Shown: one piece after another, positions 46,403-54,517 of the stretch
Position numbering within the stretch: position 1 is the stretch's first letter
Layout of the letters: every line of letters begins with the position of its first letter
From: Prevotella merdae
GTDB lineage: Bacteria > Bacteroidota > Bacteroidia > Bacteroidales > Bacteroidaceae
NCBI RefSeq assembly: GCF_900290275.1
Contig: NZ_LT985323.1
Location: forward strand, 623,066-687,065
Direction of reading: 5' to 3'
DNA length: 64,000 nt
Notes under the pieces: model-generated
Told to the model about the DNA's origin: nothing
The model's input: only the letters and a program-made list of their open reading frames with translations
Databases searched by the model: none
Made by a program: the position numbers and the translations under genes

Positions 46403-48295
46403 ATGAAGAAATGGACCATTGAAGACTCTCGCGAGCTATACAACATTAACGGATGGGGCACATCCTACTTCGGTGTGAACGACCGAGGCGATATGTACGT
46501 ATCTCCTTGCAAGGACAACGTACAGATTGATCTGCGTGATGTTATGGACGAATTGCAGCTACGCGATGTCACACCGCCTGTTTTGCTGCGATTTCCAGAC
46601 ATCCTCGACAACCGTATCGAGAAGACTTCAAGTTGTTTCAAGAAGGCTGCAGAGGAATATCAGTATAAAGGCGAGAACTTCATCGTCTACCCTATTAAGG
46701 TGAACCAAATGCAACCCGTAGTTGAGGAGATTATATCACACGGACGCAAATTTAATCTCGGACTGGAGTGTGGCTCCAAGCCAGAGCTACATGCTGTAAT
46801 TGCCGTACAATGCCAAAGCGACTCTATCATAGTGTGCAATGGCTACAAAGACCAAAGCTACATAGAACTGGCATTGCTTGCACAGAAGATGGGCAAGCGC
46901 ATATTCCTTGTTGTTGAAAAGATGAACGAAATTGGACTGATAGCTGCAGCTGCCAAAAAACTCGGCGTTCGTCCTAATATCGGTATTCGCATCAAGCTAG
47001 CGTCAAGCGGTTCTGGCAAATGGCAAGAGAGTGGTGGCGATGCTTCCAAGTTTGGTCTACGTGCTTCGGAGTTGCTTCAGGCTCTTGAGATTCTTGATGA
47101 AAAGGGACTGCACGATTGTGTACGACTGATTCACTTCCACATAGGTTCGCAGATAACAAAGATACGACGCATACAGACAGCGCTGCGTGAGGCTGCCAAC
47201 TTCTACATTCAACTACACAAGATGGGATACAACATCGATTTTGTTGATTGTGGTGGCGGACTTGGTGTCGACTATGACGGCACTCGCTCGTCAAGTTCTG
47301 AAAGTTCGGTTAACTACTCTATACAAGAGTATGTCAACGACTGCGTATACACCTTCGTCGATGCAGCCAATAAGAATGGCATTGCACATCCTAACCTCAT
47401 TACAGAAAGCGGACGCTCGCTGTCGGCACATCATTCGGTACTTGTTATCGATGTACTTGAGACAACATCACTACCGCAGATGCGAGAGGAGTTTGAACCG
47501 GCTGAAGGCGATCATCAACTTGTTAAGGACTTGTACGAGATTTGGGACAACCTCAATACACGCACAATGCTTGAGGACTGGCATGATGCCGAACAAATAC
47601 GCGATGAGGCTCTCGATCTTTTCTCGCATGGTATTGTAGACCTTCGCACTCGTGCCGAGATTGAGAGTATGTATTGGAGCGTGTGCCGTGAGGTAAACAG
47701 TATGGCCAAGTCGCTTAAACATACTCCCGAAGAGCTGCGTGGACTGGACAAGCTTCTTGCCGATAAGTACTTCTGCAATTTCTCGCTCTTTCAGTCATTA
47801 CCAGATGCATGGGCTATTGACCAACTATTTCCTATAGTACCGATACAGCGACTCGACGAACGTCCTACACGCAATGCCACTCTGCAAGATATCACTTGCG
47901 ATTCTGACGGAAAGCTTGCCAACTTTGTAACAAACCGACAGGCTTCACACGTGTTGCCGGTTCACACAATAAAGAAGAACGAGGACTATTATCTCGGTGT
48001 ATTCCTTGTTGGAGCTTACCAGGAGATTCTCGGCGATATGCACAATCTATTCGGCGATACCAATGCCGTTCACATATCGGTCAAGGACGATGGCTATCAC
48101 ATCGACCAGATATTCGACGGTGAGACAGTAGAAGAGGTGCTCGACTACGTACAGTATAATCCCAAGAAACTGGTGCGTCAGTTGGAGATATGGGTAACCA
48201 AGAGTGTTAAGGCAGGAAAGATTTCGCTCGAAGAGGGCAAGGAATTCCTTAGCAACTATCGCTCTGGATTGTATGGATATACTTATTTAGAGTAA
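46403..48295 (+). CDS. speA: Biosynthetic arginine decarboxylase
   Basis: PLP enzyme making agmatine from arginine, the first step of polyamine synthesis. The 630-residue length is that of the SpeA family. The PLP lysine lies in VYPIKVNQM (about residue 98), with the glycine-rich VDCGGGLGVDYDG block and the GIVDLRTRAEIE region following. A carboxynorspermidine dehydrogenase gene lies 7 kb away. A short AACTCAAG-type A-rich repeat precedes its ATG. The gap to argB is 132 bp. Confidence 0.95.
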   Translation: MKKWTIEDSRELYNINGWGTSYFGVNDRGDMYVSPCKDNVQIDLRDVMDELQLRDVTPPVLLRFPDILDNRIEKTSSCFKKAAEEYQYKGENFIVYPIKVNQMQPVVEEIISHGRKFNLGLECGSKPELHAVIAVQCQSDSIIVCNGYKDQSYIELALLAQKMGKRIFLVVEKMNEIGLIAAAAKKLGVRPNIGIRIKLASSGSGKWQESGGDASKFGLRASELLQALEILDEKGLHDCVRLIHFHIGSQITKIRRIQTALREAANFYIQLHKMGYNIDFVDCGGGLGVDYDGTRSSSSESSVNYSIQEYVNDCVYTFVDAANKNGIAHPNLITESGRSLSAHHSVLVIDVLETTSLPQMREEFEPAEGDHQLVKDLYEIWDNLNTRTMLEDWHDAEQIRDEALDLFSHGIVDLRTRAEIESMYWSVCREVNSMAKSLKHTPEELRGLDKLLADKYFCNFSLFQSLPDAWAIDQLFPIVPIQRLDERPTRNATLQDITCDSDGKLANFVTNRQASHVLPVHTIKKNEDYYLGVFLVGAYQEILGDMHNLFGDTNAVHISVKDDGYHIDQIFDGETVEEVLDYVQYNPKKLVRQLEIWVTKSVKAGKISLEEGKEFLSNYRSGLYGYTYLE

Positions 48296-48427
48296 CACAT
48301 AGTCTCACCTCACCCCTACACAATATGGAAAGATATGCTTTATTTGCTGTATTTACTTTCTTTAAAACAAAATAACCCCAATCCTCGTTGTTAATACAGA
48401 CAACAGGGGAAGGGCTTCAATGGGTTT

Positions 48428-49198
48428 ATGAAAATAACAATAGTCAAAGTAGGTGGCGCCGTGGTTGAAGACCCAGCGCAGCTTACATCTCTCCTTGAAG
48501 GTTTCAAGAAGATAGAGGGTGCCAAGATATTGGTACATGGTGGCGGACGACGTGCAACAAAGGTTGCTGCCGCATTAGGCATAGAGAGCAAGATGGTTGG
48601 CGGACGACGCATTACGGATGCCGATATGCTTGAAGTTGTAACAATGGTTTATGGTGGATTGGTGAACAAGAACATCGTGGCACAACTGCAAGCGATAGGT
48701 GTTGACGCCATAGGCCTTACAGGTGCCGATATGAACGTTATACGCTCGCACAGACGTCCGATAAAGGATGGTATCGACTTTGGCTTTGTTGGCGATGTCG
48801 ATGCAGTGGATGCCACACGTCTGCACACACTTATCGATGCTCATCTAACACCAGTTCTTGCACCGCTCACACACAATGGAACCGGAACAATGCTTAATAC
48901 AAATGCCGATACCATAGCATCCGAGACAGCACGCTCACTTGCAAAGACAGACGATGTAACCCTTGTCTATTGCTTCGAGAAACCAGGTGTGCTTGCCAAT
49001 CCAGACGACGACAACAGTGTGATACCAACAATCACACGTGCAGGCTTCCAACGTCTCACTGCCGACGGAACAATATCGGGCGGTATGCTGCCTAAGATAG
49101 AGAATGCACTTGCTGCTGTTGAGGCAGGAGTAAAGAAGGTTGTCATAACCAAGGCCGATTGTCTTGGCAACAACAACGGTACAATAATATTATTATAA
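48428..49198 (+). CDS. argB: Acetylglutamate kinase
   Basis: Second step of arginine synthesis, phosphorylating N-acetylglutamate. The 256-residue amino-acid-kinase-family protein has the N-terminal IVKVGGAVVED, the glycine-rich ILVHGGGRRATKVA, and the late GGMLPKIENALAAVEAGVKKVVI region. It lies downstream of speA, so arginine synthesis and arginine decarboxylation genes are adjacent. A hairpin follows the stop. Confidence 0.93.
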   Translation: MKITIVKVGGAVVEDPAQLTSLLEGFKKIEGAKILVHGGGRRATKVAAALGIESKMVGGRRITDADMLEVVTMVYGGLVNKNIVAQLQAIGVDAIGLTGADMNVIRSHRRPIKDGIDFGFVGDVDAVDATRLHTLIDAHLTPVLAPLTHNGTGTMLNTNADTIASETARSLAKTDDVTLVYCFEKPGVLANPDDDNSVIPTITRAGFQRLTADGTISGGMLPKIENALAAVEAGVKKVVITKADCLGNNNGTIILL

Positions 49199-49215
49199 GA
49201 TGTATATATAGCAGA

Positions 49216-49240
49216 GTTGTACGGCTTGCCGCCGTACAAC
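49216..49240 (+). terminator. hairpin after argB
   Basis: GTTGTACGGC and GCCGTACAAC pair perfectly around TTGCC, 18 bp after the argB stop. No T-run follows directly, so termination strength is uncertain. Confidence 0.55.
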
Positions 49241-49349
49241 CTATTGTATGATTTATTAGGCTTGAAACCCTTTAAATGTTAAACGAGGTTAATTACACGC
49301 ATTGCTTGTAACAACTCTCCCCTACAATCGTCTTACAAATAGAGCACAG

Positions 49350-49865
49350 ATGAAAAAGATTAGTTTTCGCAACGATATCCTGCCAATGAAGGATACACTC
49401 TTCAGGCTTGCACTCCGCATCACATTGAGTCGTGAGGAAGCTGAGGACATTGTGCAGGACACACTGATAAAGGTGTGGAACCGTCGCGAATCATGGGACA
49501 CTATCGATAATATCGAGGCGTTCAGTCTTACCATCTGTCGTAATATGGCTCTCGATCGTCTACGTCTTCACGACAACCAAAACACATCGCTTGACGATAA
49601 TGTTGGTGGCGAAAGACTTGACACTACATCCAACCCTTTCGAGCGCACTGTGCAAAGAGAGAAGGTTGAGATTGTGAGAAACCTCATCGACAGTCTGCCT
49701 GAGAAGCAACGCAGTTGTATGCAGCTACGCGATATCGAAGGAAAGACTTACAAGGAAATTGCCGCTGTGCTTGGTATAACAGAAGAGCAAGTAAAGGTAA
49801 ATATCTTTAGAGCACGGCAGACAATAAAGCAACAATTCATACAATACGACAATTATGGACTATAA
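49350..49865 (+). CDS. ECF-type RNA polymerase sigma factor
   Basis: A 171-residue sigma-70 family protein with region 2 (LRITLSREEAEDIVQDTLIKVW, then FSLTICRNMALDRLR) and region 4 (SLPEKQRSCMQLRDIEGKTYKEIAAVLGITEEQVKVNIFRAR). It lacks regions 1 and 3, so it is an ECF sigma. The start at 49350 (MKKISFRNDI) is chosen over 49302, since the earlier residues lie outside the family. Its last 11 bp overlap the next gene, a membrane-anchored partner that is probably the anti-sigma factor. Target genes are not apparent nearby. Confidence 0.92.
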   Translation: MKKISFRNDILPMKDTLFRLALRITLSREEAEDIVQDTLIKVWNRRESWDTIDNIEAFSLTICRNMALDRLRLHDNQNTSLDDNVGGERLDTTSNPFERTVQREKVEIVRNLIDSLPEKQRSCMQLRDIEGKTYKEIAAVLGITEEQVKVNIFRARQTIKQQFIQYDNYGL

Positions 49866-50358
49866 ATACATCAACCAGCTTTTAGAGCGCTACTGGGAGG
49901 GCAAGACCACTCTTGAGGAAGAGCAGATATTACGCTCGTTCTTCAGCCAGTTGTGTGTGCCAGAAGAATTGGCAAAGTTTCGTCCTCTGTTCAACTACGA
50001 GCAGACCGAGCCTAAAACCAACTGCCTTGGCAATGACTTTGACGAGCGAATTATGTCCATGATAGACGAACCACAACATGTTGAGGCAAAGCGTGTGCGC
50101 ATAAGCCAGAGATTCGCCCCTCTCTTTAAGGCTGCTGCAATGGTGGCAATAGTGCTAACACTAAGTCAGGCTGCACAACTCTCGTTCCAAAGTGGCAATA
50201 GTACAGAAGGTGTTCCTGCATCGTACACACAACATCCCACTAGTGGAGCATCTGTAGCATTGAACGACTCGCTACGTCGCGACTCATTAAAAAACGGCAA
50301 TATCGGCGCTACCGTTGTACCGCAAATGAGTCAGAATGGCCCAACAATTATCAAATGA
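49855..50358 (+). CDS. Probable anti-sigma factor, single-pass membrane protein
   Basis: A 167-residue protein with a cytoplasmic N-terminal part (MDYKYINQLLERYWEGKTTLEEEQ, typical of small anti-sigma or FecR-adjacent proteins), one hydrophobic segment at about residues 87-106 and a short Ser/Thr/Asn-rich exported tail. It overlaps the sigma gene and is followed by a strong terminator, so the two form one unit. Function is inferred from context and topology. Confidence 0.65.
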   Translation: MDYKYINQLLERYWEGKTTLEEEQILRSFFSQLCVPEELAKFRPLFNYEQTEPKTNCLGNDFDERIMSMIDEPQHVEAKRVRISQRFAPLFKAAAMVAIVLTLSQAAQLSFQSGNSTEGVPASYTQHPTSGASVALNDSLRRDSLKNGNIGATVVPQMSQNGPTIIK

Positions 50359-50404
50359 CAATTTCTATGCTTTCTCAATAAATCATTTTTAGTTAAAACA
50401 AAAA

Positions 50405-50430
50405 AACTCGAAGCTGCGAAGCTTCAAGTT
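50405..50430 (+). other. hairpin after the anti-sigma gene
   Basis: AACTCGAAGC pairs with GCTTCAAGTT (one G-T pair) around a 6-nt loop, about 50 bp after the stop. It is followed by CTCTCAAATTTTT and precedes the stronger terminator at 50463. Confidence 0.4.
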
Positions 50431-50462
50431 CTCTCAAATTTTTCATAACATACTAACGTTTG

Positions 50463-50509
50463 ACTGACCGTCGCTATTCTTACAGAATACGGCGGTCAGT
50501 TTTTTTTTA
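50463..50509 (+). terminator. terminator of the sigma/anti-sigma unit
   Basis: ACTGACCGTCG pairs with CGGCGGTCAGT (one G-T) and an inner TATTC/GAATA stem, followed by nine T ending at 50508. It directly abuts repeat copy 3. Confidence 0.9.
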
Positions 50510-50625
50510 TGACGTATGGGTGTCGAGAGCTTGCTCTCGTAAGACCATACGTCATACCTTTTATTGAAACCCTAATGGTTTTGCGCACAATAGGGAGTTT
50601 TATCGGTTTCTGTCAAAGTCTTGCC
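50509..50625 (-). repeat. cloverleaf repeat, copy 3 (solo, truncated)
   Basis: The same cap GTGTCGAGAGCTTGCTCTCG as copy 2 sits on a new 11-bp stem (50509-50519 with 50545-50555), then an AAACC/GGTTT hairpin, a CACAATAGGG arm and the outer-end motif TGTCAAAGTCTTGCC (50611-50625). The inner half (small hairpin, left outer arm, CATTGGCGCA end) is missing, and the copy starts at the T-run of a terminator. It fills the gap before the cyclotransferase gene. Confidence 0.85.
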
Positions 50626-50686
50626 ATATATTTCTTAATAGCCTCTCCCCGACAAACTGCAATATAAGCTTGCATCCATTCAACAT

Positions 50687-51697
50687 TTATTCCTCTGTAT
50701 ACAGCACCTGCACAAGCGTCTGTCCTACAGCCTTAAGCACGTTGGTGTCGATATGTTCCATAGTATCATGGATTGTATGCCATGTAGGTCCAAACGAACT
50801 CTGCTGGCAATCAGGATAGAAGGCTATGATATCAACACACGGGATACCTGCCTTCTCGTTCACAGGTACATGGTCGTCGGTAATCATACCACCATCCTTC
50901 ATCGGGAAGAATGATCCATAACCAATTTGTGCTGCTGTACGCCAAATCTTGTTCACAATCTCGTTGGCATATTGCTTGGATACACCCTCTTGATAGAACT
51001 TGGCTCCCTGACCGCCTACCATGTCGAGCAGTATACCGTAACGTGCCTCATATCCCTGAGGCAGATTGGTTGCCCAATACTGTGCGCCAAGTGCCCAAGT
51101 ATCTTCATCTGTCTGTACGTCCGACCACTGAGGCAAGCCATAGTCCTCGGCATCAAAACAAACAAAGTCGACACCTATATGCAAAGTAGTGTCGTTCTTT
51201 ATCAAGCGAGCTAATTCAAGCATAACAGCCACACCACTTGCACCATCGTTGGCAGCCATAACAGGCTTATGCCAGTTAGTTGAGTCGGGATCGTTATCTG
51301 CCCAAGGTCTACTGTCCCAATGGGCACACAGCAATAGACGTGTAGTTTGTTCGGGACGGAATCGTGCTATGATATTACGTGAACGCAATGTTGTTCCATC
51401 CCAACCTTTAAGGTCGGCGTCTTGAGCCTCAACAACCATACCAAACTCGCGAAACTTAGACATAATCCATTCGCCACACAAATCGTGTGCTTTAGAGTTC
51501 ATTGTACGTGGTCCAAAGCTGCACTGCTTGGCAGCAAAAGCATATGCTGAGTCTGCCCGGAAGGTTGGCCCCACTAGTGCCACAGTGTCTAGCACATTAC
51601 TTGTAGCCGACTTAGAAGCATTCTTGCACGATGCGCACGAGCATATTATCACAGCCACTGCCAATGACAAGAACACCGAGAATACAGTCTTATTCAT
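50687..51697 (-). CDS. M28-family glutaminyl-peptide cyclotransferase-like lipoprotein
   Basis: A 336-residue exported protein with a lipoprotein-type signal ending VAVIICSCAS. The zinc-dependent M28 fold is visible: ARFRPEQTTRLLLCAHWDSRPWADNDP, then AANDGASGVAVMLELARLI, CFDAEDYGLPQWSDV and the late TIHDTMEHIDT block. This arrangement fits the QPCT-like branch, which forms N-terminal pyroglutamate; an aminopeptidase is the alternative. Bacteroidetes use such enzymes on exported proteins that expose N-terminal glutamine. It is third in a minus-strand set with a U32 protein and sufE. Confidence 0.83.
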   Translation of the reverse strand: MNKTVFSVFLSLAVAVIICSCASCKNASKSATSNVLDTVALVGPTFRADSAYAFAAKQCSFGPRTMNSKAHDLCGEWIMSKFREFGMVVEAQDADLKGWDGTTLRSRNIIARFRPEQTTRLLLCAHWDSRPWADNDPDSTNWHKPVMAANDGASGVAVMLELARLIKNDTTLHIGVDFVCFDAEDYGLPQWSDVQTDEDTWALGAQYWATNLPQGYEARYGILLDMVGGQGAKFYQEGVSKQYANEIVNKIWRTAAQIGYGSFFPMKDGGMITDDHVPVNEKAGIPCVDIIAFYPDCQQSSFGPTWHTIHDTMEHIDTNVLKAVGQTLVQVLYTEE

Positions 51698-51704
51698 ACT
51701 TATT

Positions 51705-51756
51705 CGTAGTTCAAAATTCGTAATTCAAAATCGGCAAAGCCGACAATTCGTAACAC
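51705..51756 (-). repeat. A-rich repeat with CGGCAAAGCCG palindrome
   Basis: The sufE-cyclotransferase spacer holds two AATT-C-AAAA-type units and the palindrome CGGCAAAGCCG, matching the composition of the murE-mraY array. No ORF or promoter is seen. Confidence 0.6.
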
Positions 51757-52182
51757 CTAATTCTTCTTTGCCTCGTAAGCCAACGCATACATACGTATCT
51801 GCTTTACCATAGCCAACAATCCGTTAGAGCGTGTTGGCGAGAGATGATCCTTCAAGCCTATTTTGTCGATAAAGTAGAGGTCGGCATCAAGAATTTCTCG
51901 AGGGGAATGTCCACTTATAACCTGAATGAGCAGGGCTATGATACCCTTAACTATAAGAGCATCACTATCGGCAGTAAACACCAATAGTCCGTCATCTGTC
52001 ATATCACATTGCACCCATACACGACTTTGGCAGCCGTCTATAAGGTTCTGTTCGGTCTTATACTTGGCATCAAGCGGTTCCAACTCACCGCCGAGGTCGA
52101 TTAACAACTGGTACTTGTCCATCCAGTCGGTGAAGTCTTGAAACTGTTCAATAACTTCGTCTTGTGCTTCGTTTATTGTCAT
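51757..52182 (-). CDS. sufE: Cysteine desulfuration protein SufE
   Basis: Accepts persulfide sulfur from the SufS cysteine desulfurase for Fe-S cluster assembly. The 141-residue protein has the SufE active-site cysteine at Cys51 in LIDGCQSRVWV and the ALLIQVISGHSPREIL segment, plus the GLKDHLSPTRSNGLLAM motif near the C terminus. sufS/sufBCD are not in this window. It lies 4 bp downstream of the U32 gene, which itself may carry an Fe-S cluster. Confidence 0.93.
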   Translation of the reverse strand: MTINEAQDEVIEQFQDFTDWMDKYQLLIDLGGELEPLDAKYKTEQNLIDGCQSRVWVQCDMTDDGLLVFTADSDALIVKGIIALLIQVISGHSPREILDADLYFIDKIGLKDHLSPTRSNGLLAMVKQIRMYALAYEAKKN

Positions 52183-52186
52183 AATT

Positions 52187-53440
52187 TTATTTATTTACCT
52201 TCTCCAATTTGAAGAGTTTATCACTTGGACGAATCTTACCAGGCACACGGAATGACACATGTTGTCCCTTATGTGCTGTCTCTACAGGATTAAGGTCGTA
52301 TCTAATTTCGTCCACATCCACATACATTACACCAGTTGTAGGACCGGTAATAAGCAGCTTGTCGCCAACAGAGAACTCGCAAGCCTCGCATGTAAACTCA
52401 GCCACACCAAGCTTAGAAAAGTATTTTACGCCACGACCCACATACACTTTCTTTTCGGTAGCATTAGAGCCATAGTTGCTATTCCACTCACCAAGAGTTT
52501 GACCTTGATAGTAGCCATCCCAGAAACCACGATTGAAGACAGTAGCAAGACGCTCGTCCCACTCATCCTTCTTATCCTCGCTAAAGGTGCCTTCAAGCAC
52601 AGAAGTGATAGCCTCCTTATAACATTTAACCACATTATATACATACTCTGGTCCACGTGCACGTCCTTCAATCTTGAACACACGCACACCGCTCTTCATC
52701 ATACGGTCTATAAAGCGCAATGTCTTAAGGTCCTTAGGCGACATTATATACTTGTTGTCAACCTCTAACTGACATCCAGTTTCATTGTCAGTAACCGTAT
52801 ACGAGCGACGACATATCTGCATGCACTCACCACGGTTGGCCGAACGTCCGGTATTCATAAGGCTCATATAGCACTTGCCACTGACAGCCATGCACAAAGC
52901 TCCATGACAGAACATCTCGATGCGGATAAGCTCGCCCTTAGGGCCACATATGTGTTGACGCTCAATCTGCTCAAAGATGTAGGCCACCTGGTCCATGTTA
53001 AGCTCGCGGGCAAGCACCACTACATCGGCAAATTGGGCATAAAACTTAAGAGCCTCAGCATTGCTGATATTAAGCTGTGTAGATAGATGCACCTCCACAC
53101 CTATCTCTCGGCAGTAGGTCATAACAGCCACATCGCTGGCAATAACAGCCGAGATGTTGGCTTCCTTGGCTGCATCAACAATCTGATGCATAAGTTCCAC
53201 ATCCTCATCATAGATGATCGTGTTCACTGTTAGATAGCTCTTCATGCCATGCTCGGTACATGTAGCGGCTATCTCACGCAAGTCGTCAATAGTAAAATGA
53301 TTGGCAGAATGAGAGCGCATATTGAGTTGCTCCACACCAAAGTAGATACTATCGGCACCTGCCTGTATGGCCGCCTGCAAGCTTTCGCGCGAACCTACTG
53401 GCGCCATTATCTCGTAATCGTGTATTGTTGTATTATTCAT
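52187..53440 (-). CDS. U32-family protein (TrhP/RlhA-type tRNA or rRNA hydroxylation factor)
   Basis: A 417-residue member of the peptidase U32 family, now known to include RNA hydroxylation factors such as TrhP (tRNA U34) and RlhA (23S rRNA). It shows APVGSRESLQAAIQAGADSIYFG at the N terminus, and the cysteine-rich FCHGALCMAVSGKCYM plus RGECMQIC that would hold an iron-sulfur cluster. A small C-terminal beta domain begins near residue 335. The closest functional guess is tRNA 5-hydroxyuridine formation. The ATG at 53440 is only 5 nt after a TAATTTTGC box, so the message may be leaderless. Confidence 0.85.
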   Translation of the reverse strand: MNNTTIHDYEIMAPVGSRESLQAAIQAGADSIYFGVEQLNMRSHSANHFTIDDLREIAATCTEHGMKSYLTVNTIIYDEDVELMHQIVDAAKEANISAVIASDVAVMTYCREIGVEVHLSTQLNISNAEALKFYAQFADVVVLARELNMDQVAYIFEQIERQHICGPKGELIRIEMFCHGALCMAVSGKCYMSLMNTGRSANRGECMQICRRSYTVTDNETGCQLEVDNKYIMSPKDLKTLRFIDRMMKSGVRVFKIEGRARGPEYVYNVVKCYKEAITSVLEGTFSEDKKDEWDERLATVFNRGFWDGYYQGQTLGEWNSNYGSNATEKKVYVGRGVKYFSKLGVAEFTCEACEFSVGDKLLITGPTTGVMYVDVDEIRYDLNPVETAHKGQHVSFRVPGKIRPSDKLFKLEKVNK

Positions 53441-53445
53441 AATGT

Positions 53446-53479
53446 GCAAAATTACTTATTTTTAAGCGTAAAACATCAA
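53446..53479 (-). promoter_or_regulatory. promoter for the U32-sufE-cyclotransferase set
   Basis: On the minus strand TTG (53479-53477) is 22 nt from TAATTTTGC (53454-53446). The first ATG begins 6 nt downstream, where transcription itself should start. Confidence 0.65.
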
Positions 53480-53497
53480 AAATAAATATAAAATAGC

Positions 53498-53506
53498 TAT
53501 CTTTGC
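53498..53506 (+). promoter_or_regulatory. -7 promoter box for ndk
   Basis: TATCTTTGC matches the consensus and lies 42 nt before the ndk ATG. No TTG at standard spacing. It is divergent from, and only about 45 bp from, the U32 promoter. Confidence 0.55.
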
Positions 53507-53548
53507 AATAAACAAAGCATAACATAACATAAACAAAACTATACCAAT

Positions 53549-54010
53549 ATGGAAAAGACTCTTATTCTTCTCAAACCATGCACCGTACAGCGCCGTCTAA
53601 TAGGCGAAGTTATCAACCGCCTTGAGCGCAAAGGCTTGCGCATTGTTGGCCTTAAGATGATGCAGCTCGACGATGCAATCCTCAACGAGCACTATGCTCA
53701 CCTCGTAGACCGTCCCTTCTTTCCGTGGCTTACAGCCTCAATGAAGTCGGCTCCCGTTGTGGCAATATGTGTTGAGGGTAATAGTGCAGTAACTGTAGTG
53801 CGCAATATAGTTGGCGCTACCAATGGACGCAAGGCTGCACCTGGAACAATACGTGGCGACTACTCTATGAGTGGCCAGGAGAATATCATACATGCTTCTG
53901 ATTCTATTGAGACAGCCGAGATAGAAATGAAGCGATTCTTCCGTGAAGGCGAGATATTCGAGTATCCAGACCCACTGCACGACTTCCTTTATGCTCCTGA
54001 CGGAGATTAA
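53549..54010 (+). CDS. ndk: Nucleoside diphosphate kinase
   Basis: Equilibrates nucleoside di- and triphosphates through a phosphohistidine. The 153-residue protein has EKTLILLKPCTVQRRLIGE at the N terminus and the catalytic histidine in NIIHASDS (about residue 117). The N-terminal motif reads KPCT in place of the common KPDA, which does not touch the catalytic site. It opens a co-directional run with a MaoC-like protein, a conserved protein, the carboxynorspermidine enzyme and recA. Confidence 0.94.
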   Translation: MEKTLILLKPCTVQRRLIGEVINRLERKGLRIVGLKMMQLDDAILNEHYAHLVDRPFFPWLTASMKSAPVVAICVEGNSAVTVVRNIVGATNGRKAAPGTIRGDYSMSGQENIIHASDSIETAEIEMKRFFREGEIFEYPDPLHDFLYAPDGD

Positions 54011-54043
54011 TGGTAAGAAAAAGAAAAACAATAATAAGCAAAA

Positions 54044-54508
54044 ATGGAAAAAGTAATCATTAACAGTTATCACGAGTTTGCCGCACTTCTTGGCAAGAAC
54101 ATTGGTGTTTCCGACTATGTTGAACTCTCGCAGGAGCGTATCAACCTATTTGCCGATGCCACACTCGATCACCAGTGGATTCACGTAGACACAGAGCGTG
54201 CAGCCGTTGAAAGCCCGTTCAAGTCGACCATAGCACACGGCTACCTTACTCTATCTATGTTACCTTATCTGTGGAACCAGATTATCGAGGTAAAGAACCT
54301 CAAGATGATGGTGAACTATGGAATGGACAAGATGAAGTTTGGCCAGGCAGTAAAGTCGGGTGAACACATTCGCCTCGTAGCCGACCTCCACTCTATCGAG
54401 AATCTGCGCGGCATTGCCAAGGTACAGATAAAGTTTGCCATAGAGATTAAGGAGTCGCCTAAGAAGGCTCTCACCGGCATCGCAACATTCCTCTACTACT
54501 TCGAGTAA
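54044..54508 (+). CDS. MaoC-family (hotdog-fold) enoyl-CoA hydratase-like protein
   Basis: A 154-residue single hotdog-domain protein. The hydratase 2 motif is seen in FADATLDHQWIHVDTERA followed by STIAHGYLTLSMLPYL, where the aspartate and histidine of the (R)-specific enoyl-CoA hydratases are present (D-x4-H). It probably hydrates a trans-2-enoyl thioester in the cytoplasm; the substrate is unknown. It lies 33 bp after ndk and 9 bp before the next gene. Confidence 0.85.
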   Translation: MEKVIINSYHEFAALLGKNIGVSDYVELSQERINLFADATLDHQWIHVDTERAAVESPFKSTIAHGYLTLSMLPYLWNQIIEVKNLKMMVNYGMDKMKFGQAVKSGEHIRLVADLHSIENLRGIAKVQIKFAIEIKESPKKALTGIATFLYYFE

Positions 54509-54517
54509 AGGTAGAAA

